Shown: positions 41,831-53,521, counted from the first letter of the stretch. The stretch is DNA of 64,000 bases from Saturnia japonica (GCA_033032175.1 CM065331.1:6696370-6760369), one strand, 5' to 3'. Program-made: numbers and translations. Notes: generated by a model not told the origin, from the letters alone.

Positions 41831-43005
41831 ATATCTATGGTTACTGAGTCAACCTTAGAAGTTAGACATATACCATTGCGGACTTTTCTCTAGTCTTTTT
41901 GACGAACTACAATTTTTTAAACATTATTCTGACGTATCTCTTAAGGCTTAGCCATCGTAAGCCTTGTAGCGCCCGAAAATCATTTTTTTGACGACTCGAT
42001 TACGAAACATTGAATTTTGTATACAAAAACTTATTTGGTACAGTATATAGAAACCTTCCGTAAAAATAATCTAAATAATAGTGTACACCGTACATAAATA
42101 TACGTTGCGTGGTTTAGAACATGCAGACAATCAAACAGGCGCGGACAGAAACTTTGTACTGTGTAGGTACTGATATTGATTTGAAATCATGTGTTTTAAT
42201 GGTTTTTGTTTCTAAATATATAATAATATTCTAGGTACATTTTATACATACTGAGATTGGTTATAATTAGTTGTTCATTAATCTTGTTACGTGTATTTGT
42301 TACTATTTATGTATTTTTTTAATGAATTTTATTAAAATCGATTGTGGATTAATATATATTTTTTTACGATTCCTAAAAGTATTATTTACAATTCTTATGG
42401 TATATAAATTGAGCAATGACTAAGCTTATCGTGTAAAAAAAATTATAAAAATCGGCCAACCCGTCTATGAGGTAAATCCCGACATACAATAATACAGATA
42501 AAAAAAAGTCATATTCCTGATAAAAGTCCTGTAAAATATATATCAGAAAAATTGAAAATAAAATACATTTACAGACAGAACTGCAGATTTATTAATATAG
42601 ATATATCGACATATATGTATTTTACACACACACATTTTACAAACGTAAGGGAATTTATACATAGAAATTATTCTTTTTATTAAACTTTACCTCCTGCTAT
42701 GAAAGTATAAGGCAGTTTTTTAAAGAGCTCTATTAGAAATGGCGTAGGTACTTAAAGGAAGCGTGTCGTGCTTATAAATAGCCACATCTTTGTATTTCGT
42801 TTTCGCAATCAACTGTTTCCCTACACATAAATTATTTTTTAATGTGATTGTAATATTATTATGCTGTAGTCATCGTCTAGTTTTTCATTTTGGTTTTATT
42901 GCTTTTCTTTTTAATGGCTACTGTGTTCATTGACAATTCTGCCGACGTCAACGTGAATAGAATATTTTTCTAATTATTATTTTAATCATCAAACATAATC
43001 CTAAC
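41831..43005. other. Long stretch with few assignable features
   Basis: A Helitron-like scrap may lie at 42440-42510 (AAAATCGGCCAACCCGTC). The rest, including 42560-43005, shows no recognised family, gene or RNA. No regulatory element can be named. Confidence 0.35.
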
Positions 43006-43150
43006 AAGATGGCGGCACTCTTGTCCATACTGTCCAGACAGTTTTTATGTCAACTTAAAATGCATGCTTCCAGTTATTATTTATAATCCACTTCACTTGT
43101 GCACAATAACCAAACTGCATCAGGCAAAATTACATCGAATAAATAAATCA
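43006..43150 (-). repeat. Repeat D, inverted fragment
   Basis: CAAGATGGCGGCACTCTTGT, TTTATAATCCACTTCACTTG, GCACAATAACCAAACTGCAT. Confidence 0.55.
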
Positions 43151-43440
43151 ATTGACAAAATTTAGTTGTTTAAAAATACTCTTAGTGTATTAACTTATAC
43201 CACTTACATTAACCAAATATAGATTTTACCTGATTTCTCAAATGGAGTTAATAGACAAATAAAAAAAAAACACCATGAAAGAACAAAATTTTAATACTTA
43301 AGTTTGAAAATATTATCACCGTGTCGAACAACGTCAAACATTAAATAAGTACAGGTATTTAATAAAAAAATTATTAACGAAATGATTGTTTTGAACTTAA
43401 TAATTCTAAACCACAAACACAACGTTTAGAAATAAAACTA

Positions 43441-43790
43441 AAATAGGAGTTTTTGGCGGGGTCTTGAAGTGACAAGATGTGGTTTTTATTTTTAATTCAT
43501 TTTGTTAGGTTTTTGACCCTATATTATGTAATTTTGTTGGCGTTTTGCGTGATGATATAGTTTGGTTTTTGTGCATATGTAAAGTGGATTATAAATATAA
43601 GCTGAAAGCATTCATTCCTAGATCTCACGAAAACTTCCTAGAAAGTTCTAACAAGGGAGCCACCATCTTGTTAGGATACTGAATCGTCATAAGTCATAAC
43701 ACATGACACTAATAATTCACTCGATAATGGCAGTAATGGTCTTCATTAAAGAGGACTGGTTGTCCAAGTTAGGAAGAAGAAGAAGAAAAA
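43441..43790 (+). repeat. Repeat D, longest copy
   Basis: AGGAGTTTTTGGCGGGGTCT, TGACCCTATATTATGTAATT, TTGGCGTTTTGCGTGATG, GGGAGCCACCATCTTGTTAG, GATAATGGCAGTAATGGTC, ACTGGTTGTCCAAG. It keeps left-hand sequence that shorter copies lack. Confidence 0.65.
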
Positions 43791-43849
43791 CAAAAATATC
43801 CCATCTTTTTAATCAAGAGATTTTTTTTTTGATAATTATGTTAGGTTCT

Positions 43850-44035
43850 ACAATATTATAAACTTCCTAAGTACATTATCGGATAATATTTTTTAAATGT
43901 TGATAAACGCGATCGAAATTTCTGCCAGCTCTTTTCAATGACTGAGATGATTTGCGAACTGCTGGTAGTGTGTTGACATATTTATGAGCCATCTTACGAC
44001 ATCTAAATTAATTAAAATATTTTGATTTTAATAAT
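43850..44035 (+). mobile_element. Jockey-like LINE 3' UTR (family J)
   Basis: CGCGATCGAAATTTCTGCCA, GACTGAGATGATTTGCGAAC, TTTGATTTTAAT end. Strongly diverged. Confidence 0.5.
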
Positions 44036-44065
44036 AGACGCATTAATTATTTTTTAACGTTATAG

Positions 44066-44345
44066 GTTTAGCGTTGTGGTCACAACCTCACCTGATGTTA
44101 AGTGACGATGTGGCCCAAGATAGTAGCACGCTAAACCTAGTGTAAAACTGACCTTCAAGTGCAGCTGCCGGAAAATAGCTATTGGTGCTCGGCGACCACG
44201 CGGGTTTTAGAAAAAGCCCTACCACCATACTACGGTTTCATCATTATGTTTTCCTTCACCGAAAGCTCAGCCTCAATGCAGGGATTCGAACTCAGATAGA
44301 CGCGTTTTCCGTACACGCTCTGAGCCACTATTGCTACAAAAATTC
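44066..44345 (-). mobile_element. tRNA-derived SINE, family A
   Basis: CAACCTCACCTGATGTTAAG, AGCACGCTAAACCTAG, AAGTGCAGCTGCCGGAA, AAAGCCCTACCACCATAC, AGGGATTCGAACTCAG (inverse B box) and the A-box end GAGCCACTATTGC. The frame 44182-44379 is a reading of it. Confidence 0.75.
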
Positions 44346-44447
44346 GCTTGTAATAAGAAAAATTTTAACCACAATATAAATAATTACGGATTTAGATATT
44401 TTAACAATTAAACAAGTGAACATCACTTAGTTTCTTTAGACAACCAC

Positions 44448-44560
44448 GGTGGTAAACAAGCGTTCAGCCCGCCTGATGGTAAGCGGTTACCGTAACCTGT
44501 GGATGCTCGTAACACCAGAGGTATCATTAGTGCTTTGCTGACCTTGATTAATTTTTGTCT
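44448..44560 (-). repeat. Lepidopteran dispersed repeat M, inverted
   Basis: AAACAAGCGTTCAGCCCGCC, GATGGTAAGCGGTTACCG, GCTCGTAACACCAGAGG. Confidence 0.6.
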
Positions 44561-44596
44561 TAAGATTCTTATTTCTAGTATCTCTAAATGTTTTAA

Positions 44597-44780
44597 CTAG
44601 CTGTGTCCGCGACTTCGTCCGCGTGGTATATATCGTATATGAAAAACAGCAACTAAATGAAAACCTCTCCTCACCTCAATCTCACTTTACGGTATTTGAC
44701 CTATAAACTTTGAGAATACGCAACTGAAATCATTTTAAATGATAACGGTCGTTTACGAAAAGCTACTTTTATTTAATAAC
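44597..44780 (-). mobile_element. Helitron-like terminus
   Basis: CTAGCTGTGTCCGCGACTTC then GTCCGCGTGG, the reverse complement of a GC-rich end closing in CTAG. The body beyond is decayed. Confidence 0.55.
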
Positions 44781-45839
44781 TTTATTTTTGTATAAACCGT
44801 TAATATTTAATGAATAGTAATGCTTTAAGTATGTCTTTTTTGTATAATTTAATATAAATCTTGATAGCGCAAACAGCAAACAACTACATCTATCGTAGAA
44901 AATTTAGATCGAATAAATATTTTTAATTATTTTAAGCATTTAAACATAATAATAAAAGCACAGCCTTAAACTATTAATATAGCTTACAGAAAATATATTT
45001 AAGTGAGTCTGAAAATAAATATCAAATCAATTTCATGATAATTTAAACCGAACCGTACAGCGCCATCTGTGAATACTCCTGGAAAAATAAAATAAAAACT
45101 TGTGGATTTATTGTTTTTTTTTTTTAATTATGTAAAGATAAATAATTTGGATTAATTTTGTATCTTTTCACTTTGTTTCACTAAACATTTAAAATATATT
45201 TTACATCTGTACATCTATGTATCATACATCTCTTTTATATTTACATAACCTAAATGCAATTTATAGACTATCCCAATGTCTATAAGTGTAAAATGCATGT
45301 TAAATATACCTTCAGACTATAAACTATAATCATATTATATTTCATTAAATTTGTCCCAGTAATTTTTGATCTATTGGCGTTCAAACATATCGACAGACAG
45401 ACAGATAAAAAAATCAAAACTATCGAAATGTGTTCTGTCCAATATTTTTACTTAGTAGATACTATATTTAATTTATCATTACACGGAGAATACCTTTTTC
45501 GACATCTTAGTGACAGAGACAAATAAATCTTATGATATTTGGACATGTTAAACGACCAAACATGTATCAGGTTCTATGATAATTGATTAGACTCAAATTA
45601 CGGTATTCTTTTTAACTAAAGGGTTTTTGTTTATCATGGTTAGAATAACTTTGTTATAACCTTTACTCAATAAATAGTCCATAAAATTCAAAAATATTTT
45701 TTTATATTTTGACTGGTAGTTACCGGATATTAACGCGTTGAAACAAACAAACTTTATAATATTAGTACCTATAGAATAAAATAATATATAAAAAGTACAA
45801 TACAAAATAGTAAATATTGTATCTGTTGTCAAAATTAGA
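44781..45839. other. Mostly unassigned, Helitron-like scraps
   Basis: GTACAGCGCCATCTGTGAAT near 45056, TCGACAGACAGACAGAT near 45390, and an inverted E-type scrap at 45700-45775 (GACTGGTAGTTACCGG, AACAAACAAACTTTATAATA). No gene recognised. Confidence 0.35.
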
Positions 45840-46850
45840 ATTTTGGTTAAAAATCTATAATTTCAATTTTGCAATCTGGTCACACTGATCCACTACCCTT
45901 ACGCCATTACTCTTTGTAAGTTGACAGATAAAATCAACAACACCGCAGATTCTAAATACAAACAACAGAATCCGTGTCAAACGCTACAATCGCATGATGT
46001 CTAGAAACGAAACGCAATAAAAAAAAAACTCAGTCATAGAAAAAAATCGACGTAGAAAAAAAAAACACTCATGCATTTAATTAGTTAAGACAATAAAAGT
46101 TTTTGAATAATCAATTTGATCGCGTGCTGGGGTTTTTTTTACGATCGAAAACTATTCGATTCGGTATGGTGTCTGCATATGAATTTTTATGGGTACCGCT
46201 AGACGTATCGGTTTTTTTGATGTTGTTTCGTTTATTATTATTATTAAATGATTTCTTAACGTTTTGTTGCATCACACACGTTCATCGTCTGTACAACTTG
46301 ATCGTGTCGATTATATTTCAAGATTTTACAGTTTTTTTTTTGTTTGAACTTAATTTATATGTTTACTGTTCATATAAATAAAAAAAAAAAAAAAACATTA
46401 AAGATTTGTATTCTAGTATAACGCAAAAAACGTCCGTCAAAAAATTTCATTGTAAGTACCGAAATAAAGCATTTCGTTTAACGTTACTTTGAACAATAAC
46501 TTATATTAGAGTTTCTATCTGAAGTGTCTAACGGCTGTTTTTAATAATTTACTTAACACCACTGCTTTGTTACTACCGATAGAAATATAATATTTTGGTA
46601 TGCATTTGCATTTCAATAGCGTATATTCAGATAACTAACTCATACAAAAGCTTACTAACAGACATATCTTTCTACCTTCACTAGCAAACACAGTGTTTAG
46701 ATAGATTATTGAAAACGGCCGTAAGTTAATCACTTAGTATCTATGTTATCAACTTAATTTTAATTATCTTTTAAATCCGTGACCTCGCCATTTGACCTTA
46801 TTATTGTCGATTTTTTTTACGTACACGTTGATTCAAAAATGGCTTTATAG
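45840..46850. other. Repeat-poor stretch, possible regulatory DNA
   Basis: About 1 kb without a recognised dispersed repeat. Contains ATGCATTTAATTAG near 46071 (homeodomain-type core), GAATAATCAATTTGATC near 46105 and TTTGACCTTATTATT near 46791 (nuclear-receptor-type half-site). A 92-codon open frame (46103-46381) is hydrophobic, rich in Phe/Leu and Phe codons of T runs, and unlikely to be a gene. A 17-base A run lies at 46380-46396. Confidence 0.35.
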
Positions 46851-46854
46851 AGAA

Positions 46855-47190
46855 ACTCGCTGTGTCTCACAGTTTCACCCGTGTTAAACTTATGCAACCA
46901 ACTCTCCGCTCCTTAGAGTCCTAGTGTCACCGCCGCGACCCCCCTCTCTCACGGCAACTCAAGCCTAGGTCCGTTCCTAGCTACGTGCAAACCACATACG
47001 TACATGGGTTCTGTAAGGAACCTTTTTTTTCTTTTTTTACGCTAGTTAATGTACACCATGTTTCAGATCACTAAATAGATATAAACATGTTCTTTCCTTG
47101 CTCCCAAGAGGCAAGGACATGTATATATGTATATGTTAGTTTAGCTTGAATTTTACGGATAGGGATTAGTCAGATCGGGACTTCATTGCA
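46855..47190. other. Family F scrap and unassigned GC-richer DNA
   Basis: GCTGTGTCTCACAGTTTCAC then CCGTGTTAAACTT is family F-like and inverted. 46912-47000 is C-rich (CCGCCGCGACCCCCCTCTC) and unassigned. ATGTATATATGTATATG lies at 47120. Confidence 0.35.
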
Positions 47191-47192
47191 AT

Positions 47193-47378
47193 AGTGGCAA
47201 CAGCCCAAGCCGAGGTCCGGACACTTTGGCACCCTTGCGCGCTTGTTGCCCACGCTTTCGCGGCTGAGTGTCTTAAGCGCTCGCCCCCAAGCCCGGTAAA
47301 GCTGTAAAAGCCATCAGCGGCTCTGTTTTTGGATAGGGCCCCTCAGGCTAACAGTAAAGTCAGGTAAAAAAAAAAAGA
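47193..47378 (+). mobile_element. SINE family B, longest + copy
   Basis: Left: GTGGCAACAGCCCAAGCCG, AGGTCCGGACACTTTGGC, CTTTCGCGGCTGAGTGTC. Right: CCAAGCCCGGTAAAGCTGTA, TTGGATAGGGCCCCTCAGGC, CTAACAGTAAAGTCAGG and 12 A. With 63695-63880 it defines a unit of about 185 bp. A weak B-box-like AGGTCCGGAC is present, but tRNA origin is not clear. Confidence 0.7.
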
Positions 47379-47429
47379 CTCCTAGCGTGAAGTTTTACGA
47401 TTAACTGTTTTAGGTCATGTCCTTTATAT

Positions 47430-47790
47430 TGGCGATATACACCATTTAATGATACGCGTCAGAGTTCTAGCGGGAATCTTCAATTCTCGCGATTATTTCT
47501 TTGGTTTTAGTTTTTACCCGAATGCGAAAAAGGAGGGTTATGTTTTCGAGTATATATATGTCTACTTCTTTGTCACGCTCTGTACCGATGGATGCTTGAT
47601 GGATTTTAGCATTCTAGGTGTCGTTAGATTCGTCTTAATTGTATGAGTGGCATAAGCTATATAATATTTAAGTACGAACTACGGGAACCAACTAAGTAAA
47701 AATAGATTTTTTTTTAAGTCAAGTGTTTTTGTTGCTTTCGGGTTTTTTGTTTCCTTGTTAATAAGTTAGGTTGTTTTATTTGTGGAGTTT
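47430..47790 (+). repeat. Repeat V, long copy
   Basis: CACCATTTAATGATACGCG, GTTCTAGCGGGAATCTTCAA, ATATGTCTACTTCTTTGTCA, AGGTGTCGTTAGATTCGTCT, AAGCTATATAATATTTAAGT, GTCAAGTGTTTTTGTTGC. The frame 47449-47646 is a chance reading. Confidence 0.65.
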
Positions 47791-48354
47791 CCGTAAACTC
47801 TGACCTTGACAGTGTTAACAGTATTTGTAAGTTCTAATGATACGCGACCGTCCTGCTCCTTTATTTTCGACAGAAGAAGAGTTGGTATATCTGTCAATAG
47901 TACGGTATGTAGTGGATTAAAATGGTGATTCTATAGCAGCGGTTTCTATGCTTTGCAATCTTGTTACCCTTATGACGTATTAGAAAAACACATTTCACCG
48001 ACCATCTCCTTTAAAAATTGTTATCTTAGAGAAAACAATACATGAAATATAGTCTTATTAAATCATAATAAATTTCACAAAATACGTATTTACATATGGT
48101 TGATTAGTTTTTTTTTCATGAAAAGGATTAATTTCATTACTTAGTCGTTAATGTCGATGCACTTTTGCCGTTTTAATGGAAAAATACCTGAATACGGGAA
48201 TCGATGAACTTTTTAATGGCGTTTTTCACCGCCTCATTAGATTTGTAAATTTTCCCTTGTAAAAAGTTTTAGGATCTACTATCTGTAGGACAGCGATTTC
48301 ACCCCTGGACGGGTAAACACCCCCAGGTTTCGAACACAGGGTCTATAGGACTAA
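47791..48354. other. No feature recognised
   Basis: Unassigned. Confidence 0.35.
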
Positions 48355-48545
48355 TATTATAAAGCTTTACAGGTTGTTTGAACGCGCTAATTTATATAAC
48401 TACTTATCCGATTTAAAAAATTCTTTTATGCATTTTATAACCTACTAGCAGTGCCTCACGGTTTCACCAGTGTTAATTTTATCCGTTAAACACCGCGCCG
48501 CCAACGCATCCATGTATCCTATCAAAATTGTTCTTCTCGCAAGTA
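48355..48545. mobile_element. Helitron-like and E-type scraps
   Basis: AATATTATAAAGCTTTACAG, CGCGCTAATTTATATAACTA (E-type left end), then CTAGCAGTGCCTCACGGTTT and CACCAGTGTTAATTT (inverted family F end). Confidence 0.45.
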
Positions 48546-48639
48546 CAAATTATTTTTATTTTTCATTATCTCCTAAACTATATGTCCAAATAGCATACTC
48601 TAAAGAGCAAAATTTTACTTCATAAAATTGTCTTTATGA

Positions 48640-49085
48640 TGAAGTAACTTTTGTTTGTAAGGATTAATATGCCATGTCTAAAATTGATGCCTATATATCA
48701 CTTTTTAATTATTAACAAATTTTTGCCACAAATTACCTTATTGTGGTTTATGTATAAGAGGTAGGCATATGCTATAGTTGATTTTTAATTTTTAGATATA
48801 CTAAGGATCAATATTATTGAAGAACATTGTATTTTCGTATCATTAACGATTACGCCGGCGCACGCGGATAAACCAGTTTGATTAACTTCCGACTTACGTA
48901 ACAAAAATCAATATTTAAGGCTATTTGAGTGCTGTAGCCCAATCTTAAATAACTTATACTATTTCTCGAGAGTTTGGCTATCATATATAAAAAGAATTTT
49001 TCTAATCCGACAGGTAGTTCCAGAGATTAGCGTGTTTAAACAGACAAAAAAACTTTTCCGCTTTATTTTTTTATAGTATAGATTT
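48640..49085 (-). repeat. Dispersed repeat E, inverted copy
   Basis: TGATGAAGTAACTTTTGTTT, GGATTAATATGCCATGTCTA, AATTACCTTATTGTGG, GTATTTTCGTATCATTAACG, CTTCCGACTTACGTAAC, GGTAGTTCCAGAGATTAGCG, TTTTCCGCTTTA. It is colinear in reverse with 25860-26330. Confidence 0.7.
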
Positions 49086-49089
49086 ATTG

Positions 49090-49180
49090 AGGAAGGATAT
49101 ATATAAGCTATAATTATTATTGATCAAAACAATGATAGCATGCTTATTAAATACGCGTGAAACCGTGGGGTACAGCTAGT
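49090..49180 (+). mobile_element. Helitron-like 3' terminus, family F
   Basis: TTGAGGAAGGATATATATAA, ACGCGTGAAACCGTGGGGTA, CAGCTAG|T at 49180. Confidence 0.5.
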
Positions 49181-49194
49181 GACAATATAAAATC

Positions 49195-49740
49195 AAATTG
49201 AGTGGCATCAATACAGACTCCGAATAAAGACCTCAGAGGTCCAGAAACAGAGGGTTATAGAGGGGTAATAATTTTCAATAAAAATTTACACCAATTAGCT
49301 GACCCTAAGCTATATTATTACAGACATGAGCAATCAACGCTTAGACGAACAAACAAACAAAGAAAAAAAAATGTAACAAAACGCTTTGACCCCGGCGGGA
49401 ACTTTGCAGGCGCCGGCGAGATAAATGTTTGACGATCAAGTTTAAAACTATAACATTGTTTAAGAGTTCTGTATAAAAACAAAATTATTAACCAATTTAT
49501 AAAAGAAAACTTCTTTAGTATCGTTGTGATTTGAAAAACGATGAAACAAAAAGGTGACACTAAAAAGAGACACACATACATATATAAGGATTTAGCCTGC
49601 GAGAGAATGAGATAGAATAGATTATAAACAACTTCTACATACTATTGTATGTATAGTACTAGTGATCAATAGTTCGAATCTCGCATATTTAGAATTAAAA
49701 GGATTTTAAAGAAGATATGGAGATTTCACTTGACATGTTG
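49195..49740 (+). repeat. Repeat U, uninterrupted copy
   Basis: The proven shared part is 49500-49740: AACTTCTTTAGTATCGTTGT, GATTTAGCCTGCGAGAGAAT and AATAGTTCGAATCTCGC (B-box-like). The left part (49202-49440: CTCAGAGGTCCAGAAACAG, CGCTTTGACCCCGGCGGGAA) has no match here and may be extra element sequence or host DNA. A 76-codon frame within it is unrecognised. Confidence 0.5.
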
Positions 49741-50165
49741 TTTAAAAATATTTATTTTATTTTATTATCCAAAGGTAGCATCACAGTTTTTATTTCTTTC
49801 GGTTTTGTATGATCCCAAGTATAAGTATTTTTATAATACTGAGGATAATGCTAAATAGTACAATAATAATTACCTTTAAAAAAGCCATAATTTAGCAATT
49901 CACGTATTTGGTATCTAAATAATGTATTTCAGAAAATGCTACCAATATTATATAATTTAGGGTCAAATAAAGTAAATTTATGAATTTAATTACAAAAAAT
50001 TACTACGTGGCAGGTTAAGATCCGTTGGAGTTTGTGATGGGATCACAATTATTGTGCAAAAGAAAAATGAGATTATAAATAATAACTAGTAACATGCATT
50101 TTAAGTTTCCACAAAAACTCGATGACAGTTTAACAAGGGGGGCGCGTTCTTGTTATAACTATGTT
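49741..50165 (+). repeat. Repeat D scraps
   Basis: 49936-49970 has the inverted phrase ACCAATATTATATAATTTAG. 50030-50165 is direct and diverged: AATGAGATTATAAATAATAA, TTTCCACAAAAACTCGATG, GTTTAACAAGG. Confidence 0.4.
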
Positions 50166-51042
50166 TGAAGATTATATAATACTCATTAGAAAAATATATT
50201 ATTCACGTGACATTGGCAGAATTGAAGATAATTGTGTATTTTGTTCTTCCTTGTGTGTTGTTCCTAATAGAAAAAAGTGTCCAGTTCCTAATACGTGTAA
50301 GGAATATAGTAAACGGTACCCTAAAACGGCTCAAACTAATGAAACGAGACGGATTTAATTGACTTCTGATAGGAGTGAAAGGGATAGCTGTCTAATAATT
50401 AACACAAAGAGCTTGCCGAAAAGGTTATTTTTTAGTTTTAACTCATTCGATCATTTGTTTTAATGTAGAAAACATCTCGGGTTGGTTTTTTAAGAAATAG
50501 TTATCCGTTACCGCGTTCTCTGCTGTCCAATTAGTTTCTTTCCTTTTTTTTCAACTGAAATAATATCCATAAAGGTGTAATGGTTATTGAAGATGGATCT
50601 GTTACTTTTTAATTAATTATTTTTGTCTGTTAAACTGCATATTCATCAGAGACGTATGAGGTGTGAGGAAAAATCCATCAATAGGATTAGTTTATTTTCT
50701 TAGCCTCGCTTAGTACAGTTACAGGGTTAGGTCCAAAATATATTTATAAGGCCTATAAATGAATTAACTGTTGGGAATAACCTGGGTCTGGGTGAGCAAG
50801 TTTTTTATTTGACCAGAATACCTGATGTCATTGCGTCTGTATATACATATTATAATACTTCTCTGTGTCTTTCTGTCTTTTTATGGTATTTTTACGCGAA
50901 AACAACTTATCCGATTTAAATGATTTTTTTTATTTTATTTCATAACTATGTTGTCTAGCCAGGTTATAGGATATATTTTTTATAAGATAAAATATCATAC
51001 GAAATAAGCATGGAAGATAATGGAAAACCAACTGGAGAAAAG
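50166..51042. other. No gene recognised
   Basis: The 65-codon frame 50161-50358 holds six Cys, but their spacing matches no domain I know. 50850-51030 resembles a Helitron-like left end (AACAACTTATCCGATTTAAA, AGCCAGGTTATAGG). Confidence 0.35.
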
Positions 51043-51152
51043 GGCTTTTTTTCTGACTGACTACACAATAAGCCATAAGGGCCCTGAGACTTTTTTGGCT
51101 TTTACAGCGTCACCGTGACTTAGGGGCGAGCGCTTAAGGTACTCAGCCGCGG
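51043..51152 (-). mobile_element. SINE family B, inverted
   Basis: TTTTTTTCTGACTGACTACA, CATAAGGGCCCTGAGAC, GGCTTTTACAGCGTCACCG, GGGGCGAGCGCTTAAGG, TACTCAGCCGCGG. Confidence 0.65.
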
Positions 51153-51169
51153 AAAAAAAGCTCATTTGG

Positions 51170-51402
51170 GGCGCTTATGTGGCTTACACTGAGTAAACCA
51201 TAAGAGATATTTAATATTAATTTTGTGTAGATCTTTAAAAGACCTATAAAAGAGATAACGATAGTATATGTATATCTTCTAAGCATCACCTACAATAAGC
51301 ATTTTGACCGCTGTAAATTGGAACGGGGTTAGCATGATTCGCGCGTTTGGCCTATCGAAGGCATTTGTATTCCATGCGAGCGGAGCTGCGGGCACAGCTA
51401 GT
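51170..51402 (+). mobile_element. Helitron-like element, 3' part
   Basis: TTATGTGGCTTACACTGAGT, AACGGGGTTAGCATGATTCG, ATGCGAGCGGAGCTGCGGGC, ACAGCTAG|T at 51402. Related to 22300-22465. Confidence 0.6.
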
Positions 51403-51499
51403 ACATATTTAGATAAAGTTTTACAATACAATCCAAGCTTATTAAAATAGATATATTTTCCCAAGTCTCAGTTGCACAGATTTTAGAAGTAATAAGTAA

Positions 51500-51720
51500 G
51501 GAACGTTGTTGAAAGAATAATTCAAAAATGGCAAATAAATCAATCGGTCTTTAGGGCGGTCACATACGAGTCGAATACGGTCAGTCGAGGCGACTCATTG
51601 ATTCAATTGACCGTGACGGGGACTAAATTGTTTCAAGAAAACCTACAGCACACGTGACCCCTCTTGACCCTGTGGGAGTGGGCGTTCTTATTTAAAAAAA
51701 TATATGTTTTTTTTTTCTTC
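51500..51720. other. Unassigned, with nested short inverted repeats
   Basis: GAGTCG (51568-51573) pairs with CGACTC (51591-51596), and ACGGTCA (51577-51583) with TGACCGT (51608-51614). The interleaved arms sit in a GC-richer patch. Role unknown. Confidence 0.3.
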
Positions 51721-51970
51721 TAAAAACCGTTATGCGTGATTGGACTAGGTACGTCGTCGAATGCAAGTTTCCTAATAGATTTCTCGGAATGCTTTTTTTT
51801 TGTTTTCAAATTTATAAAACGAATATTACTTTTTTTAATGAACATTTTTTTTTGTTGTCTTGGCGTATTTGGCACAGAGTCGATGTTGTTTTTAATGATA
51901 GAAGAAATGATTTTATTAACTTGAGTTTAAATGGATATGAAGTATAAATTCAGTACCTGTTTATTAGTTA
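51721..51970. other. Chance open frames, no gene
   Basis: Two overlapping Phe-rich frames arise from T runs (51700-51860). No similarity is seen. Confidence 0.35.
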
Positions 51971-51973
51971 ATA

Positions 51974-52110
51974 CTAGCTATACACGCGGATCCGCTCGCG
52001 TGGTTTACAAATGCCGTCGGTAAAGCGCACGTGCGAATCTAAAGACCAAAATGCTTATACTATTTCCATTTCTTTATTTTCTCGATGACAGTTTCTAATT
52101 TGATAGTTGT
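51974..52110 (-). mobile_element. Helitron-like terminus, family L fragment
   Basis: CTAGCTATACACGCGGATCC, GCTCGCGTGG, AAATGCCGTCGGTAAAGC, then AGACCAAAATGCTTATACT as in family L. Confidence 0.5.
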
Positions 52111-52560
52111 AGTGTTGTGACCAAATAAGTAATGATATCGATCGCATATATTTATTACGATTACGACAGTGACGATTCATCAGATTTTGATTAAAATAAA
52201 TAAATAAAGATTACCTGTTGTTATAATTATTTCGTTTCATTGTCGAGTACCTACCTATACCTACTTATTTTACAATAGCTTCGAAAATGTTGAAGAAGTT
52301 GGCATTATCAATCAAGAATTAATACGTGTAACATCTTGTTATGAAATATAATATTAGTTAATAAATTTTTACAAAAGTATCCGGCAGTAGTTTAGTTTCT
52401 TACATTTTGTAAAATAATATGGGGTCTGTTATCGTGTTACGATTATCGATATAGCTCCATCCCTATCAGTTTCTCCGACTCTGGTATAACCTTGTACGTG
52501 TGTAAACGTCATATTTTTAAAAAATGTAAAAAATAAAGAAATGGAAATCGTATAATGTAG
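52111..52560. other. No feature recognised
   Basis: Unassigned AT-rich DNA about 1 kb before the Dll coding exon. Confidence 0.35.
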
Positions 52561-53450
52561 GTGATTCTTTGAAGATATACATATGCTATTGTAAACTTTT
52601 TTGTAGGTTTTTTTAAGTTCTACAATGATATAGAACGTTAATATGATATATATCTAATGGTTTACTCAGTGTAAGTCATTTAAGCTCCCGAAATTAGTCA
52701 CTGTTTATTTTACATTTATTTTTTATTATTATTTATTTTATATGTACATAGCTATGAAAAAAAAAAAAAAATATCTAAACCTAAATAGTGGTGTTCGCGT
52801 GAAAAGGACATAAACAGACAGACAGACGTATAATACGTATAGATAAGATTATGAAGCTCAAAACATTGTTTGTTTGTTGTTGCAAATCTATGGAACTATT
52901 TATCAGATTTGAAAATATCTTTTTGAATTTTATAACCTATTTATTGAGGAAGGTTATAGGCTATATAACTTTACGCTATAACTCTAATAACAGGAGCAGT
53001 AACCTTTAACGTCAAGCAATCTGACAAGCTATAGGCAATTATGAGAAGTGAGACCAACGGTAGGCTGTGTAAGTTTTTTTTATAGAACTGACTTAAGAAA
53101 GTGCTTAGAAATAATAAAAAAATCCAGTTATTTTCAAAACAAAAATACTTATTGTAAGTGATCTTTATAAGATAGATACTGACTGCTCTTGCTCAATTTT
53201 TTATAGATGTTTTTATAATCTACAATTATATACTAACTATATTAATTTGATACAGGTATATTTTATAGTTTACTCAGCGCAAGCCATTTAAGCGCCCCAA
53301 AATCGTCGTTTTTCTGAATTGATTTTTATTTGCGCGGAACCCTAATTTATTTTAAAAAAATGTTTATTCACCGTGTATGTGCATTTAGTAATAAGCGTTT
53401 ATTTTGGCATTACAAACGGACATTTAAATTTTGTTCCTTTGTAGAGGATA
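52561..53450. mobile_element. Helitron-like scraps of families L and T just upstream of the Dll exon
   Basis: 52640-52690 (TATCTAATGGTTTACTCAG) and 53125-53450 (ACTTATTGTAAGTGATC, TTTATAGTTTACTCAGCGC, TGCATTTAGTAATAAGCG) are inverted family L. 52855-53065 (AACCTATTTATTGAGGAAGG, GTCAAGCAATCTGACAAGC) is family T. Repeats thus reach within 70 bases of the exon's splice acceptor. Confidence 0.5.
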
Positions 53451-53499
53451 TCTGGTGGTGAGTTATTTATGTGGTTAGTGCTATTTGGAAAAATTAATT

Positions 53500-53521
53500 G
53501 ATTTTCTTTTTTGTTTTCAGG
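53500..53521 (+). promoter_or_regulatory. 3' splice site before the Dll coding exon
   Basis: A T-rich tract (ATTTTCTTTTTTGTTTTCAG, ending at 53520) is followed by the exon base G at 53521. A TTAAT-type branch-point candidate lies about 25 bases upstream. This acceptor shows that the exon carrying the Dll start codon is not the first exon of the transcript, so an untranslated exon and the main promoter must lie further left. Confidence 0.85.

Noticed and set aside
46103..46381. 92-codon hydrophobic frame as a membrane peptide
   Set aside because: The Phe/Leu content follows T runs, and no start context or similarity supports it.
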